Position numbers and translations under genes: made by a program | Notes under the pieces: model-generated | Databases searched by the model: none | The model's input: the letters and a program-made list of their open reading frames with translations, nothing else | What the model was told of the DNA's origin: nothing | Assembly: GCA_016098155.1 (NCBI GenBank) | Contig: JAAAJB010000185.1 | Coordinates: 1-56,536, forward strand | Direction of reading: 5' to 3' | Source of the DNA: Actinomortierella ambigua | Taxonomy: Eukaryota; Mortierellomycota; Mortierellomycetes; Mortierellales; Mortierellaceae | Length of the DNA stretch: 56,536 nt | Part shown: in pieces, positions 1 to 12,208 of the stretch | Position numbering within the stretch: position 1 is the stretch's first letter | Layout: every line of letters begins with the position of its first letter

Positions 1-999
1 GAGTTGAAAACTTGAAATGACGAAATCAGCACATTATAATGTCTTGCTGGTGGCTACTAAGTGTTTTCCATGTGCCTTGACCCCCCCTCTAATCCCTTTC
101 GCCATAGCGGCCATCTTCAGAGCCTATGCTGGAAATGAAATACACAATACCGGCAAGAGCGAATAGTTTTTGACGCTATGTCTATCTACCATTTAGGCAA
201 GGTCAATGTCCATTTGCTGCAAGCTCTAGATTTCCCGGTGAGAGGGGTTGCAAACGACAGCGTTACAAGTACCTTGTAACATGGTGCATAACCCGTCGAC
301 GGCTAGACGTCCCCGAGAGCAAACAATGTTCGTGCTACGAGCTCAAACTAGCATGAGCCGTACGTGTTTCGAGGTGTCGATGACGATGCACCATAGCAAG
401 TCGTGTGCGTCCGTCACCATTTTGAGCGGGGAGGCGAGATCCACGATAACGGTATTCTACAAAACCATCCACCCACCAAGGACACCTCGAATATGGGGCG
501 CCGGGCTAAGGCTCTCGCACCATAACACCTGCCTTTCATAAAAAAAGGTGTAGGTCTCCATTGTCATGCAAGTAAAGGCACCACCACTGTGGCATTATTC
601 CATGTACCATTCCCTTTTCTGTCCGCCAAGCACTTTTTTAGCACATGCCAGGGAGGGGATGGGCGATAAAAAGGTCGAAACACAAATATGGCGACTGTTC
701 GAAGTGAAAAATTGATCAAATCTGGCATGAATTTAATTAGCACGATTTTTGATTATGATTATTGGGAGCATGCCACACAAATATTATGTACGAGAAGCGT
801 AGTCTGCTATCCCTCTACTTTCTTTCAAATAGGGCAGCAATGGATGTCGGCAGGGCGGGGCGGCGACTGGGAATAGGGACACCATCATCGTATTTGCAAT
901 AGGCGGCAGGCATACGAGAGAAGAAAAGAGGAAGGTATGAAGGACACTATATCTCTCCCCTGTCTTTCAAACCCATGCAGAGTCCTATCCCGCCTCGAA
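1..999. other. Gene-free left edge
   Basis: I see no gene here. The open frames are short, lack splice-consistent extensions and match no family I recognise. Apart from CT-rich sequence near the right boundary there is no clear repeat within the stretch. Confidence 0.5.
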
Positions 1000-2201
1000 T
1001 CGCTTGTGCGTATTCTCTCTCTCTCTTTTTCTCTCTCTTCTTCTTCTTCTTCTTCTTCTTCCGTAATTGTCTCTACTTCCCCTCCTCTCTGGTTATCTTT
1101 GCCAAGATCCAACATCCCCTAGCCGCTCTCTTACCCATCTCTCCCCGCTTCAAGCAAAAAACTAATAAAACTTATGTACCTTTTGCAATCAAACTACAAC
1201 AATGTGCGCTGGATGTGTATTAGGATCTCAAGGGTGTTTATGTCGAGAGTGAAGGCTAATATAGTTGTGTTGTGTTGGGTTATGTTGGATAGGGTACTAC
1301 TGTGTGGGCGATGACTGCCATGCCCTCAGACGCAGTATGAATAGTGGTGATGACCACCGTGGCGTTTTTGCAAGTTGATTGTGAGTGGCATCAGGGCATG
1401 GCCTTGGCATGGAACCGATAGGTGGTAGGGTGGTCCAGATAGAAATTAAACTAGATGGTAAGAGACAGGAAAATGAAGAAGACCAAGAAAATAAATGGTT
1501 AGTCATACATGCCTTCACTTGCACATCTGACCAAGCCAAGTCCGTCATGGGCACGCACTATACCTTTGGACCTCTCGGGGTTGTGGCGACTACCTTCGTT
1601 TTTGGGGACCATCCTTTGTAATGGGTCGTGGATAATCTTGCTTTGTGTCGTGTAGAGGGGGATTGTTCTAACCAGAATGTGATAGGGGAAGAAGAAGAAG
1701 GAGAAGAAGGAGAATAAGAGGTGGGCAATCTCAGCCACCTCAATATGTCGCTTCTCGACACTCATAGTCCATATGGTATCAAAAAAATGTTACAAGAGCC
1801 GTACCTTGTGTGCTAGATGATCCGCGAGCATGGTCCTTTGGTCGCATGGCTGGAAACTGGGGAGGACTAGGCGTCAATGTATACAAAGCAGGCTAGCCTA
1901 CATTCTTCACCCCTACCACTTGAACTTGGCGGTCTTTGGCCATCCAGGCGTGGAAATGAGTGTGATGGTAGCCCTTGCCGAGGGGCAGGCTAATGGGACA
2001 CGCACAAGGTCAGGGAGAATATCAGGAGAGTCAGCCATGAGTTCTTTTCCATTTAGACGCCCAACAGGTTCATACGCCTCTCACTCCTTCTCGAGTACAT
2101 ACCTTTGAGCGCCGAGGATGGCCGTGTAGCAGATCGGATTAGAGGACGGTGGGGAGAGATGCGGCTTTGGGTGTTTGATTGTGTGCAGTGTTGGAGGAAT
2201 G
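1000..2201 (-). repeat. Dispersed repeat, copy A (decayed spliced unit)
   Basis: This stretch is colinear, with substitutions and small gaps, with 53050-54850 (copy B), and its right part with 54960-55960 (copy C). Shared words include gttatgttggatagggt (about 1280 and 53980) and ggaaccgataggtggt (1411 and 54111). All copies share a CT-rich left part, a central part and the same order of blocks. On the minus strand, likely splice donors recur at matching places, for example AAAG|GTATGT near 2100 and AAG|GTACGG near 1810. A short minus-strand frame beginning MVPKNEG corresponds to MAPKNEG in copy B. Frames are interrupted here, so this copy looks dead. It may be a decayed gene family, a non-coding transcribed unit or a non-autonomous mobile element; I cannot decide. 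Confidence 0.7.
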
Positions 2202-2462
2202 GGCTGGCTCCCGATTTTCGATATTTTTAACCTCTGCCAACAAGCACCATCTTCGCCGTTTTCGTCAGAGATTCAAGTTCCCATGAATTCTTCGCGAAAA
2301 TAAGGCGAGGAAACCTTGGGAAGCTTGAATCTCTGGCGAAAACAGCGAAGATGGTAACCTGGCGTGCTTGTTGGGTACTTGTGGATGGGACATTTTGGAG
2401 AAAGGGCAGAGGTTGAAGAGATGCAAGAAGAGGATAAAAGCATCGAAAATCGAGAGCCAGTC
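2202..2462. repeat. Imperfect fold-back (inverted repeat) element
   Basis: The left arm 2202-2277 and right arm 2324-2462 are inverted copies of each other. Matching words are CGATTTTCGAT, AACCTCTGCC, CAAGCA, CCATCTTCGC and AGAGATTCAAG, in that order inward from the left end. The right arm carries extra segments (about 45 and 20 bases) that the left arm lacks, so the element has decayed asymmetrically. The left end coincides with the point where homology between repeat copies A and C stops, which suggests insertion there. This looks like a MITE or fold-back element without coding capacity. The span is read directly; the class is inference. Confidence 0.65.
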
Positions 2463-2715
2463 TATTTTATGACCGATGATCCGAAAGGCAATCATCTGAT
2501 ACACCCATCAACAAAGACTATTAGATGCCTCAAGGCAACACTCAAGACGTGGTGGACATCTGCTCGTTCAGATGAAAGAACACACAAAGCAAGCAAATAC
2601 TGAGCTACAGGTTCAAACAGTAAGGAAGCTTGACGGCTGAGAATATATACTATGGCTGTTGGGGGATGTGGCTAGTGTCATAGAATCCCCCAGAAAGAGG
2701 AACCTTGCGTCGAAC

Positions 2716-3310
2716 GCCTATCTAGCGCGCCTTACCTGAGCAGCTCCAACGCCCACACATCCAACTGTCTCATCCGTTTCTCCAGGTCCCGCATAGTCTC
2801 TCTCTTGGTGGATGTGCCTGCTATATGCATGGTGCGAAAGCGGTCGCCAAGTGTGTCCATGTCTGTGCGATTGTTGGTCGTTGCAAATTTGAACACAAGC
2901 TATGAAAGAGTGTAACGAGAAATACACCTCTAAATGGTGCCTTCGGAACATGGTGGTACACGGTTTGATCCACAAAGTGGATGATATGATCACCGATCCA
3001 CGTAACAGATCGAGCCAGTGCGGGCACAAGTACGTCGACATGGTGAACTACTGCTCTTCTTATCGTTCTCGGTGCTGGACTCCATTCCGTCAAGACTTGA
3101 TAGGTTGGACAACCCGGAGTATTTGCCACAATTTGGCAAGGAGGATGGCGTTGGTGATCAGGGCCTTTCCTTTGATCGACAGTGATCGACCAGCAAGGAG
3201 GTTGACGTGGGTTTGAATCTTACCCAGGCGCAGGTGAGAAGATGATGAGGTAGCCCAGGTAAATAAGCGCGACGGGGTTTGGTCTCGTCGTGCCAATCCA
3301 GTTGTTCCAG
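2716..3310 (-). mobile_element. LINE-type reverse transcriptase relic
   Basis: The minus-strand frame 3296-3090 contains a segment typical of the end of non-LTR (LINE) reverse transcriptases: NLLAGRSLSIKGKALITNAI followed by LLAKLWQILRV. This corresponds to the 'LS..GR..v.n..LlskLwy.lrv' block after the catalytic core. Downstream on the same strand the translation continues only by changing frame (3129-2821, then 2718), so the copy is frameshifted and truncated. No catalytic FADD-type motif or endonuclease is visible. It is a dead fragment. Confidence 0.6.
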
Positions 3311-3573
3311 TGCTAGTTGAGTCTTCAGTTCAGGTCAGCATTGTTGGACATCGGAAAGGCGACCGTTTTGGTGTAGACCACTCTGCAGAGTAAGAGGGAA
3401 GCTATGACTTGGACGAATTTTCGTCGCGAGCACAAAGCAGTCGCGAGTGGAAATAAGAGATTTCTATTTTTGAAACTTTGTTGGTTTGTTTGGGTGTTCA
3501 AAGACTCATTCATTCTCACAAGGCAAGCATTCAGGTTCTGTCTGACACCCCATTTCCTCTCTTCCCCATCAAC

Positions 3574-6249
3574 ATGCCGCCCAAGGAAAGAGTCGAGGCC
3601 GAGCAGGTCTTGCAGGCCGTTGTGTTGGCTGACAGTTTCGACCAGCGATTCCAACCCATCACACTCGAGACAGCCAGAGTAATTGAACCCTCCCCAACCC
3701 TCCCCTATACTACCACAAAAGAGAGGAAGAAAAAATCTATTCTATCTGACCAACACGAATCATTCTCGGGATTATCTTAGTGTCTTCTGCCTCTCTGCAA
3801 CATGCCGTTGATCTCGTACACGTTTGAGTTCTTGGCTGTTGCGGGTGTAGAGGAGATTTTTGTCTTTTGCTGTTCGCACGCCGACAAGGTCAAGGAGTTT
3901 GTCAAGTAAGCTAAAAAACGACAGAAGGAAAGAGTTTGCGGATCGATCACGGTTCCTGGAGGATACCGTTTCTCACAGTACCCTGTTTTTTTTTGTGTTC
4001 CACGTTCGCAGGGAGTATCGCAAAGAGTCGAGCATTACCATCCACACAATCGTCTCGCCCGAGAGCATGTCCGTCGGCGATGCGATGCGCGAGCTGGATG
4101 CCAAGCAGCTGATCCGCACGGATTTCATTCTTGTCACAGGCGATGTCGTCTCCAACATGAAACTCGACAAGGTGCTGGAAGAGCATCGTGCTCGTCGTGC
4201 TGTCGACAAGAATGCCATCATGACCATGGTCCTCAAGAAGGCTAGCTCCAAGCACCGCAGTCGGTAAGGAAAAAAAAAGAATTGGAGGAGAAGAAAAAGA
4301 TGAGTCATGCTGAACAATGATTTAAGGATGGGATGAAGGGGGAGAGATAGAAGGAGATGCTTTGGTGTGATCCAAATGCTTAAAAAAACGCGCAAAGTGT
4401 GCAGTCAATGATACTAATGTGTTTGTACTTTGTCTCACCGCTTAGCTCTGTCGGCGATGGCTCAATCTTTGTGCTGGACCAAAAGACCAAGGAGTGCTTG
4501 CATTACCAGCCGGTCAAGGCCTTCAGCTCGACGCGTGAGGACCGACGACTGCAGATGAGCATGGAGGTGTTTGAGAAGCACCCAGAAATCCAGATCCGCA
4601 ACGACTTGATTGACTGCCAGATCGATGTTTGCTCGGTCGAGGTGCCGGCACTGTTTACGGAGAACTTTGATTATCAGGACATTCGCTCAGACTTTGTGCA
4701 TGGTATCCTCACATCGGATCTGTTGGGCAAGACGATACATTTCCAGGAAGTCAACGACGTCTATGCGGCCCGTGTACGGAGTACACAGATGTACGATGCC
4801 ATCAGCAAGGATATCATCTCGCGCTGGACGTTCCCCATGGTGCCTGATAGCAACTTGGGCACCTCGGGAGATCGGTATGAGTGCCGCCGTGGTCTCGTCT
4901 ACAAGGAGAAGAGCGTCGTCTTGTCCCGTACCTGTGTTGTCGAGGAGAAGGTCGTCATTGGTGCAAATACCCAGGTGGCCGAGTCGTCAGTCCTCTCCAA
5001 CTGTGTCATTGGCAAAAACTGCAAGATCGGTAAGTGTTTTTTCTTCTGACCTTGTCCACTGTTTTACGGCCTGCGCAAAAAAAAAGTAGTATGGAAACAC
5101 TAATCCGTATTTGTATTCCTCACCATTCTGCTCTTATCGTGGTCTAGGTGCTAATGTTAAGATTGACAATGCTTACATTTGGGACAACGTTACCATCAAG
5201 GACAACACTCAGATGACTCAGTGTATTATTGCCAGCAACGCTGTCATTGAGGAGAATGTGAAGATTGGCAAGGGCAGCATGATCTCGTTTAATGTGAGTT
5301 TTTACACTTGGTACCAATCTTTTTCTTCCCCAGAGATTGTTTGGGGGTTGGAAGATCAGAGCACTGACGGCGTCTTTATTTCTTTTCTTTTTTTTTTTTT
5401 TATCAAAAGGTTATTATTGGCGCCAACTCGATAATTCCTCCTTTCACGCGCATTACAGCGCTTCCGGAGGAAGATGAGGATGAGCTTGAGTCGGACGAGG
5501 CCTTGGTTGGCCCTACAGGCCGTGGCCGAGCCTTTACAGAGGCGGAGGACTCGGATGATGAGGACGACGAGACGGATCCTCGGAATAAGCTGGTGAACAA
5601 GCTGGCCTATGATTTGGAGCAGATTAAGCTGGCCGCGCAGGAGCAAGAATCGGCATCCGAGTTTGAGAGTGAGGCGTCTGATGTGGAGGAGGATGAGTTT
5701 GACCCAGTCGAAGACTTGAACCGCGAGGTGGCACAGACGCTGGACCGAGCATTCAACGAGAACCACGATGTCGACATTGCCGCGCTCGAGCTGAACACGT
5801 TACGTATGGCTTCCAACTCCAACTTCCACGAGATGCGTCTGCGGATTATTCCGGGAGTATTGAGACATATTGATCATGCAGCCAGGCCAGGAGCGGGCAA
5901 GACGGTCAAGGAAGTGCTGACCCGCTGGGGACCCTTGATTGGCAAGATGATCCACGACGAGCAGGATCAAGTCGATGGACTGTTTATCCTGCAGTCGTGC
6001 TGCGCGGTACAGCTGGAGGATGGTCACAAGGTGTTTGGACCTTCGCTGCGCTACTTTTACGACGAGGACATCCTGGAGGAGGATGCCATCCTAGGCTGGT
6101 ACCATTCATCGCGGAGCCGCGATGGTGGCCCTGCCGAGCTGAGGCTGAGAGAGATCGCCGCACCTCTGATTGCCTTCCTGGAGGCGCCTGACTCGGACGA
6201 TGAGGATGAAGATGACGATGACGACTCGGAGGAGGAGGAGGACGAGTAG
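3574..6249 (+). CDS. GCD6: Translation initiation factor eIF2B subunit epsilon
   Basis: Catalytic epsilon subunit of eIF2B, the cytosolic guanine-nucleotide exchange factor that recharges eIF2 with GTP. Exons 3574-3678, 3781-3905, 4012-4263, 4446-5029, 5148-5293 and 5410-6249 join in phase to 683 residues (yeast Gcd6 is about 710). The start [20 protein letters not shown] gives the usual N-terminus. The nucleotidyltransferase-like domain carries [14 protein letters not shown]. Left-handed beta-helix hexapeptide repeats follow (VIGANTQV..., [33 protein letters not shown]). An acidic linker leads to a C-terminal W2/HEAT domain ending in AILGWY near residues 630-635. W2 domains bind eIF2 beta and hold the catalytic Glu residues. 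A very acidic tail ([12 protein letters not shown]) ends the protein. AATAAA follows the stop. Identity is secure. Confidence 0.95.
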
Positions 6250-6261
6250 AAAAAGGAACTA

Positions 6262-6271
6262 AATAAATAAA
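6262..6271 (+). terminator. Poly(A) signal of eIF2B epsilon gene
   Basis: Two overlapping AATAAA hexamers lie 13-22 bases after the TAG stop of the eIF2B epsilon gene. They are followed within about 30 bases by a run of 24 or so A residues. Spacing and sequence fit a 3' cleavage/polyadenylation signal. Confidence 0.6.
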
Positions 6272-6488
6272 AGCTAGATTCCCGACGCTGTACCTAAAAA
6301 AAAAAAAAAAAAAAAAAAATGGTGGCAACGACAGGTCAAAATCTTATTGCAAAAAAAATAGTTACTTCTTCCTTCTGCACATTCGTCCCATTGGTACCCA
6401 ATTGCCTCTAAGCTCGACCTGAAGATACCTCAGGGCGTGTTGAATGAGAAGCTATTGAGTTGTTGAAGATCATTCATGACCCAAAAAC

Positions 6489-9400
6489 ATGGATGCCCTG
6501 CATGACCAAGATGCTGATGCCCCGATGACGACATCCGGCAAGTCACCACAGGCTATTGGCTATCGACCCAACACAACGAAGTCAGACTTGATATCCCACG
6601 AATCGTCAAATTCACCATTGGGGACGCAAGATGGTCGTGGTAGTGACAAGGCTCAAGCGCTGCGAGGCAAGGCAGAGACAGGTGAAGAGGAACAGGAGCC
6701 GCAGGATCGGAGGGCACAGCTGGATCAGGATCTCAGTATCTTTGGGTTCAGTTTCCGTAAGAAGAAGACCATGGCGGCGGCAGCAGCAGCAGCTCCATTC
6801 AAAAGAGTCGCCAGCAGCCCAGTGATCTTGGCGACTCGAGAACAACCACCAGCTGCCGGACACAGTGTGACCATAGAAGATGAGGAGCGACGGCTTGCTG
6901 ATGCCGTCGAATATGCCGTCTCCGATACTGACACGGGAACCTTGCCAGGTCGGGCTAAGGCTGGGGCGTCGACCAAGGTAAAGGCTCTAAGCGGCGATGA
7001 GGCTCGCGTTACAAGCACGACGACAGAGGAAGAGGAGGAGGAGGAGAGGGAGGAGACCATCTCTGATTTCCAAGGGTCAGATCACGGTGAGCAGAACGAA
7101 CAGCAGCATCGGCAAAGCGACATGATCATGATGCAAGTGGACCAAGATCACCAGATCACTGTCAATGATGCCAATAGGACGAATAGCGAGCCAACAGTGG
7201 ATGCCACAACAACAGCTGAGGTGCGACAACAACTTGTCTGGCGCGGATCATGGATTGCTCCCAGTTTAATTGTGCTTCGAGAGTCGGACCTTTCTGAGAC
7301 GAAGAAGCGGACAAAGTCTTCGACATCCCTGTCTCGGAAACAGCTAGATCCTCAGCAACGCAGTACTCTCGCTATGGATGCTTTGGCGCAAGAAGGGCTT
7401 CGACCGCTTGTTCAGGAGCTCAAGGGGATAGCGATGGTACTCTCCCGGTACGATGACTTGGACAAATCGTTGGACGTATCGACATCACCCGAGCAGCCTC
7501 TTGTGGCGGATGGGTCGATGGAGATGCACGTCATCGCCAAGATCGAGCTTTCCACATTTCCTAGCTACTTGCTAGATATCCGCCATCAATATGGAGCGTA
7601 TGAAGTGTAAGTGTTGATTGTTTCGAGGTGCAAGAGTTTCGTCCGCATGTCTATAAAGCCTAGATTCGCTTATCCAGATTACTTGTGGATCTTCACTATA
7701 GTTTTGTTTCCAGCAACTCGACAGAAGCTATCCATTATTTCCGAGGTATCTTTGGTCAGAGCGATCACTTTGACATTGATGATCTTGAGCACAGAACGGA
7801 TGCACATGGCGCATTGTTGGGAAGTAAGGGTTTGCTTGTCCGAGCCGTTTGCAAACCTCAGACCACTGGTCTTGGGCGATCCGTTTCCTTTGCTGACACA
7901 CCCGTGGTATCCACCCCAGGTATATGATCAACTAGCGTGCCTGTTCGACCTGTCACCTATGTTAGCAATCCAGTTCTTAACATCCTTTAACCTCATATCT
8001 TTTTTTCGCTCTGTGAAATCTATTTAGCCCATGCTCCTCAAAAGCCCCTGATCCAGGATACACAGATGTTTCTGGTTTACGGGGTTTTGGACACAGTCAA
8101 GAGTGCTTCGATGGATAACCGCGAGGATACTGGCCTTGACACATGCGAGGGTAGCGCCGTCTCGCTGTACGCATACCCCTTGGTCGACCACGCCCGATTT
8201 TCCGCCCAGTCGCTCTTTAATCAGCCTGTGATGGATCGACTGGAAGCAGAGTACATTGAACATCAACGGAAACTTCGGGAACGTCGGCAACCGGGATCTT
8301 CCAATAAAGAGACGGAGGAGCCCCTGGCCTCTAGTCAGCCGGATGATCCGGAGCTGGAAGCCATCATGAATGGCACTCAACAGCTGGAGCTGTCAACCAC
8401 ACCATCCGCCATCATGGACATTGATGAAGGTAATCGATCCACACATGTTTTTCCTCTATCAGCCGAAAGAGGAGAATGGCGGCATCATTGGATTGTTATG
8501 CCAGATATTCTAAACATCTTTTCCCCCACTTTATTTTTATCCATTACAACATAGACGAATCACAATGGGAAGAGACACTACTACTCGAAGCGTTAGAGAG
8601 GAATAGGATTTGGAAGCCTTACACTGTGCTCCCACCCTCTTCGTCATCGTCTTCATCACAACCCAACCCTGGCACCCCTGCAACCATCACCACTGCTCCC
8701 ACCGAAGGCCTCCCGTCCAGACACAAAGCCTTGGATTCGCTGTCAACCTCAGGGATGGCCGGCAATAAGCGCATGTTCTCACGATCTCAGACCATGGTAG
8801 AGGCTGGGTCGGGGTCAGTGACGGCAGGTATGGTGGAAGGAGGCTCGGGCACGTTCTCCCGGCATCAGAGTCTGGATTCTCATCACCCTCGTCGAAGAAA
8901 GGGAGACGAACTCATGCAGGCTGGCTTCAATGGTGGTGGTAGCAGCAACAGCAGTAGTGGCAGTCGTAGGATGCGTGAGACAGGCTCTTCAGGACGGGAT
9001 ACTGTGACTGAAGCTCTTCGGAGACGATTATTAGGTCCGGGGTCGATTCGAAAATCAAGTGATCAGGTAAAGAAAAATAAGGACACTAGCAAAAATTATA
9101 TGTTCCTCTTGAGGACAGTTGAAACTCACTTTCAGTGTTACCCCCCCCCATTGTTTTTATTTGTTCCCGATCATATAAGGGACGGTTATCGCTACCACCG
9201 ACGAAGACGACGGCATCGAAAATTTCCTTGTTTGATGGTATTCAGGAGCCCTCGAGTCCCAGCCGAAGGCGACAATCGATGGGCACCCATCGAACAGTAA
9301 CGACACCAAAGGGCCGACCAGCGATGCGAAATCTCTCTGAGATGCTGCTTGATCATGGCGATGATGGTATGGAAGGGGACGAAGGGGAGGATGGCGGCGT

Positions 9401-10326
9401 ACCTGTCTTCCAGGACCGCTTGTCGCGGTCACTTCTCACCAGTCCCTCGGCACGAACCTCGCGGGCTCGACGGCGAGTGACGATGGGTGGCGGTGGGACG
9501 GAGGGTATGGATCTAAAGACAGCGGCCGCTCAAGCTTCGATAGGTGGCGGCAGCGGCAGTCGGCGCAAGAGCAACCCGCCAGTTCGAATGACCTCTTCCT
9601 TGTCGAGGACCAAGAGCATATCGAGCCAAAGTGACGTTAATCCGTTCTGGGCACCGTCCGCACCTGCAGCAGGGTCTTCTTCGTCTTCGTCTAGGACACC
9701 GGAAAGTGTGTCGGCCAAGGACTGGTTGTCGCGCACGAGCAGTGTTGATGTCAACGACGACGGTGATGATGACGATAGTGGTAATGGTGCAGTTGAGGAT
9801 GGTCAAGTCAACCTCAGTCCAGCCGATACCATGGTGTCGACTAGCCCGGTCAAGTCGTTGTTTGTGTACGATCGAAAGGACAATGCCAAGGGCAAGCAAA
9901 GAGCGGTTGACATGACGATGGATGCTCCTGCTGCCAGTAGCACCCTTGCTGAGGACAAGCCAGTGGCTAAAGCCAAGGCCAAATCCATCAAAGAACAAAA
10001 TGAGCATGTAAGTTGAGGAGGGTGGTCTGGATCTAGCAGGCATCGCGGCGAAAACCCGCCTTGTCACGTTGCTTTTGTGATTGGTTACCCAAAGCTCTTA
10101 ACACGTATGCTGTGCAACCTGTTCTTTGACCATTTAGACCATCAAATCGCTTCTTATGGCCACTCTAAGCAAGCACGGCATTCGCGAGGACCAGAAAGAC
10201 TTTGGCCAATGTGAGGAGATGTTGATGACGAGCACCAAGTTTTCTATGCGGCGTGATATCGAGACCAAGCTGTACTCGTTGCATGAGGTCGAGCAAGTCA
10301 TGGATCGTGCTGCAGCCCTCCTTTGA
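6489..10326 (+). CDS. Sld7/MTBP-like DNA replication initiation protein
   Basis: Exons 6489-7606, 7678-7919, 8028-8429, 8555-9066, 9180-10007 and 10138-10326 join in phase to 1096 residues. The last about 62 residues match the pattern of the Sld7 C-terminal dimerisation domain: IKSLLMATLSKHGI, then MLMTSTKFSMRRDIETK, then a helix ending VMDRAAALL. An N-terminal part resembles Sld7 too: VWRGSWIAPSLIVLRESDL near residue 250, LSTFPSYLLDIRH near 358, and LHYSFVSSNSTEAIHYF after the first intron. In yeast Sld7 binds Sld3 and promotes Cdc45 loading at origins; MTBP is the animal counterpart and partners Treslin. Yeast Sld7 is only about 257 residues; here a Ser-rich, probably disordered region of about 600 residues separates the two ends. 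The assignment rests on motif memory, not a search. The gene ends 165 bases from the convergent IQGAP gene. Confidence 0.6.
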
Positions 10327-10490
10327 ATTACAAAGTTGAATAGACAGATACACTCACTCACTCACTCGTTAAAAAAAAATTGGAATCGGGATATATGAGA
10401 CTCCTGATCCTCCTCTCTCCACCCTAAGAACGACTTGGCTACCATCACACTTTTTTTTTTTTTTTTTTTTGTTATTGCTATTTTCTTCCT

Positions 10491-12175
10491 CTAGATGTAA
10501 AACTTCTTGTTGATGAGGAAGAGCATCAGGTTGACGTTGACTTTGGCAAGGCCATCAAACAAAGTCATGATCTGGATATTGTTGAACTGGTACTGCAGCA
10601 AATCCTCGAGCCGAAGGTCGATCGACGAGACGGGCAAGCGCACTAACATCATCGAGGCCTCGGCGAGCACGATAAAGACGCCCGGCTCATCACACGAAAT
10701 AGTGAGCGTGATCTGGTTGTACTGCTTCGGCGAGACGCCGTCAATGTCCAACAGGACACCCTTCTCAAAGAGGCGCTGGGCCGTGTACTTGAACGAGCCA
10801 AACTGGGGCACCTTGCCATGGCGCTGGAGCGACCGGATATGGAAGTACTGTTTGGTGAACGGCATCACGTACCGCTGTTTCTTGCCCTTCTTGTGGGTGA
10901 TGTTGGCAACGCACGAATCGATGTAGTCGTGGTACGATTGGATCTGGTTCTCCAGGTACGCCTTCTTCTCCTCGAGATGGACCAGCGTCTGACGGGTCGT
11001 GGCAAGCTCGTGTTGGCGCTGGATACGGCGACGGTGCTTGGTCCGGATGTCGATCGCAATCGCATTGATCATGTCCTGGTAGCCGTTCTTGCGCGTCACC
11101 TTACCCGTCGACTCGAGTTGCAGGATGCCGTCGATCGCGTGCTGCTTCAGGTCCAGGAATCGCATCTGGTGCATGTCCACAATGTTGTTGGTGGTCGTGG
11201 TCGTGGTGGGGCTGCTGCTGTTACTCTGCTGTTCCCGTGGGGACTGGGGCTGCTGTTGTTGCTGTTGTTGCTGTTGTTGTTGCTGCTGCTGTTGCTTCAT
11301 CCGTCGCAGCTCAGTCACCTTCACCTCCTCCCATGCCTGTTCTTCATGGACCGTCACCCGACGTTCCAGGATCTCCATCAGATTCTTGCCAGACTGGATG
11401 CGGATAATCGCCAGGATGTAGCGCTTGGTCTCGACAAAGAGGTGCTTCAGGTCCATATCTGGGTCATCCAGCGTCGCCGTGAAACGGTTCTGCAACGTGA
11501 GACAGATCTCTCCATGACCTTGGGCATGCTCCTCAAATCCGGAAGGAGGATGTCCCAACTCGGACAGGATCACTCGCAAAGGGTCATCCATCTCGGGCGC
11601 CAGAATGTCCACCTTGTCCATCAGGATCGAATGGATCGTAAAGATCTCATACGGGGAGATGTACACTGTCGGCCGTGTCGTGTTCACCTGATCGTTGAAT
11701 TCGCTGATGTCAAGCTGCTCCTCAGGTTCGGCAACATCCGCGACTATTGGAAGGAAGGGTTGGAGAGCGAGAGAAGAGGGAGGGATGAAAGAGAGGTGTT
11801 AAAGCTGATAGGCAGTAGAATCACGAATAGATACGTTCAAACATGTCGGTGAAACAAGGACATACCTCGAGTAAAGTACTTGGAAAACTTCTTGGACGCG
11901 TACCCGACATACTCATTCAGCGGCTGAAGGCAGACATTGTCATCAGCAAACATCTTGCCGACGGAGATCTGGTTAAGCATTTTGGAGATCTATGGCAGCG
12001 AAAAAAAATGTAAGTTTTGAGTACGACCACATACTAGTTGTTTGCCTCATTAGTCACAAGGAGCTTCCTGATCGTGTAGTTACCTCCGCAAGATTCTTTC
12101 GCTGCATTGGACTGACAACACCCTCGATAACATCGAATCCTTCGGGTGCACTAACAGAAAGAGAGAAGAGCGGAG

Positions 12176-12208
<33 letters not shown>

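Noticed and set aside
248..541. 97-codon plus-strand frame at the left edge
   Set aside because: Composition is random-like, with no start context, splice partners or recognisable motif.
10818..11852. 344-codon plus-strand open frame
   Set aside because: It is antisense to the last IQGAP exon, is dominated by Leu from the CTG/TTG complement of the poly-Gln run, and has no domain or start context.
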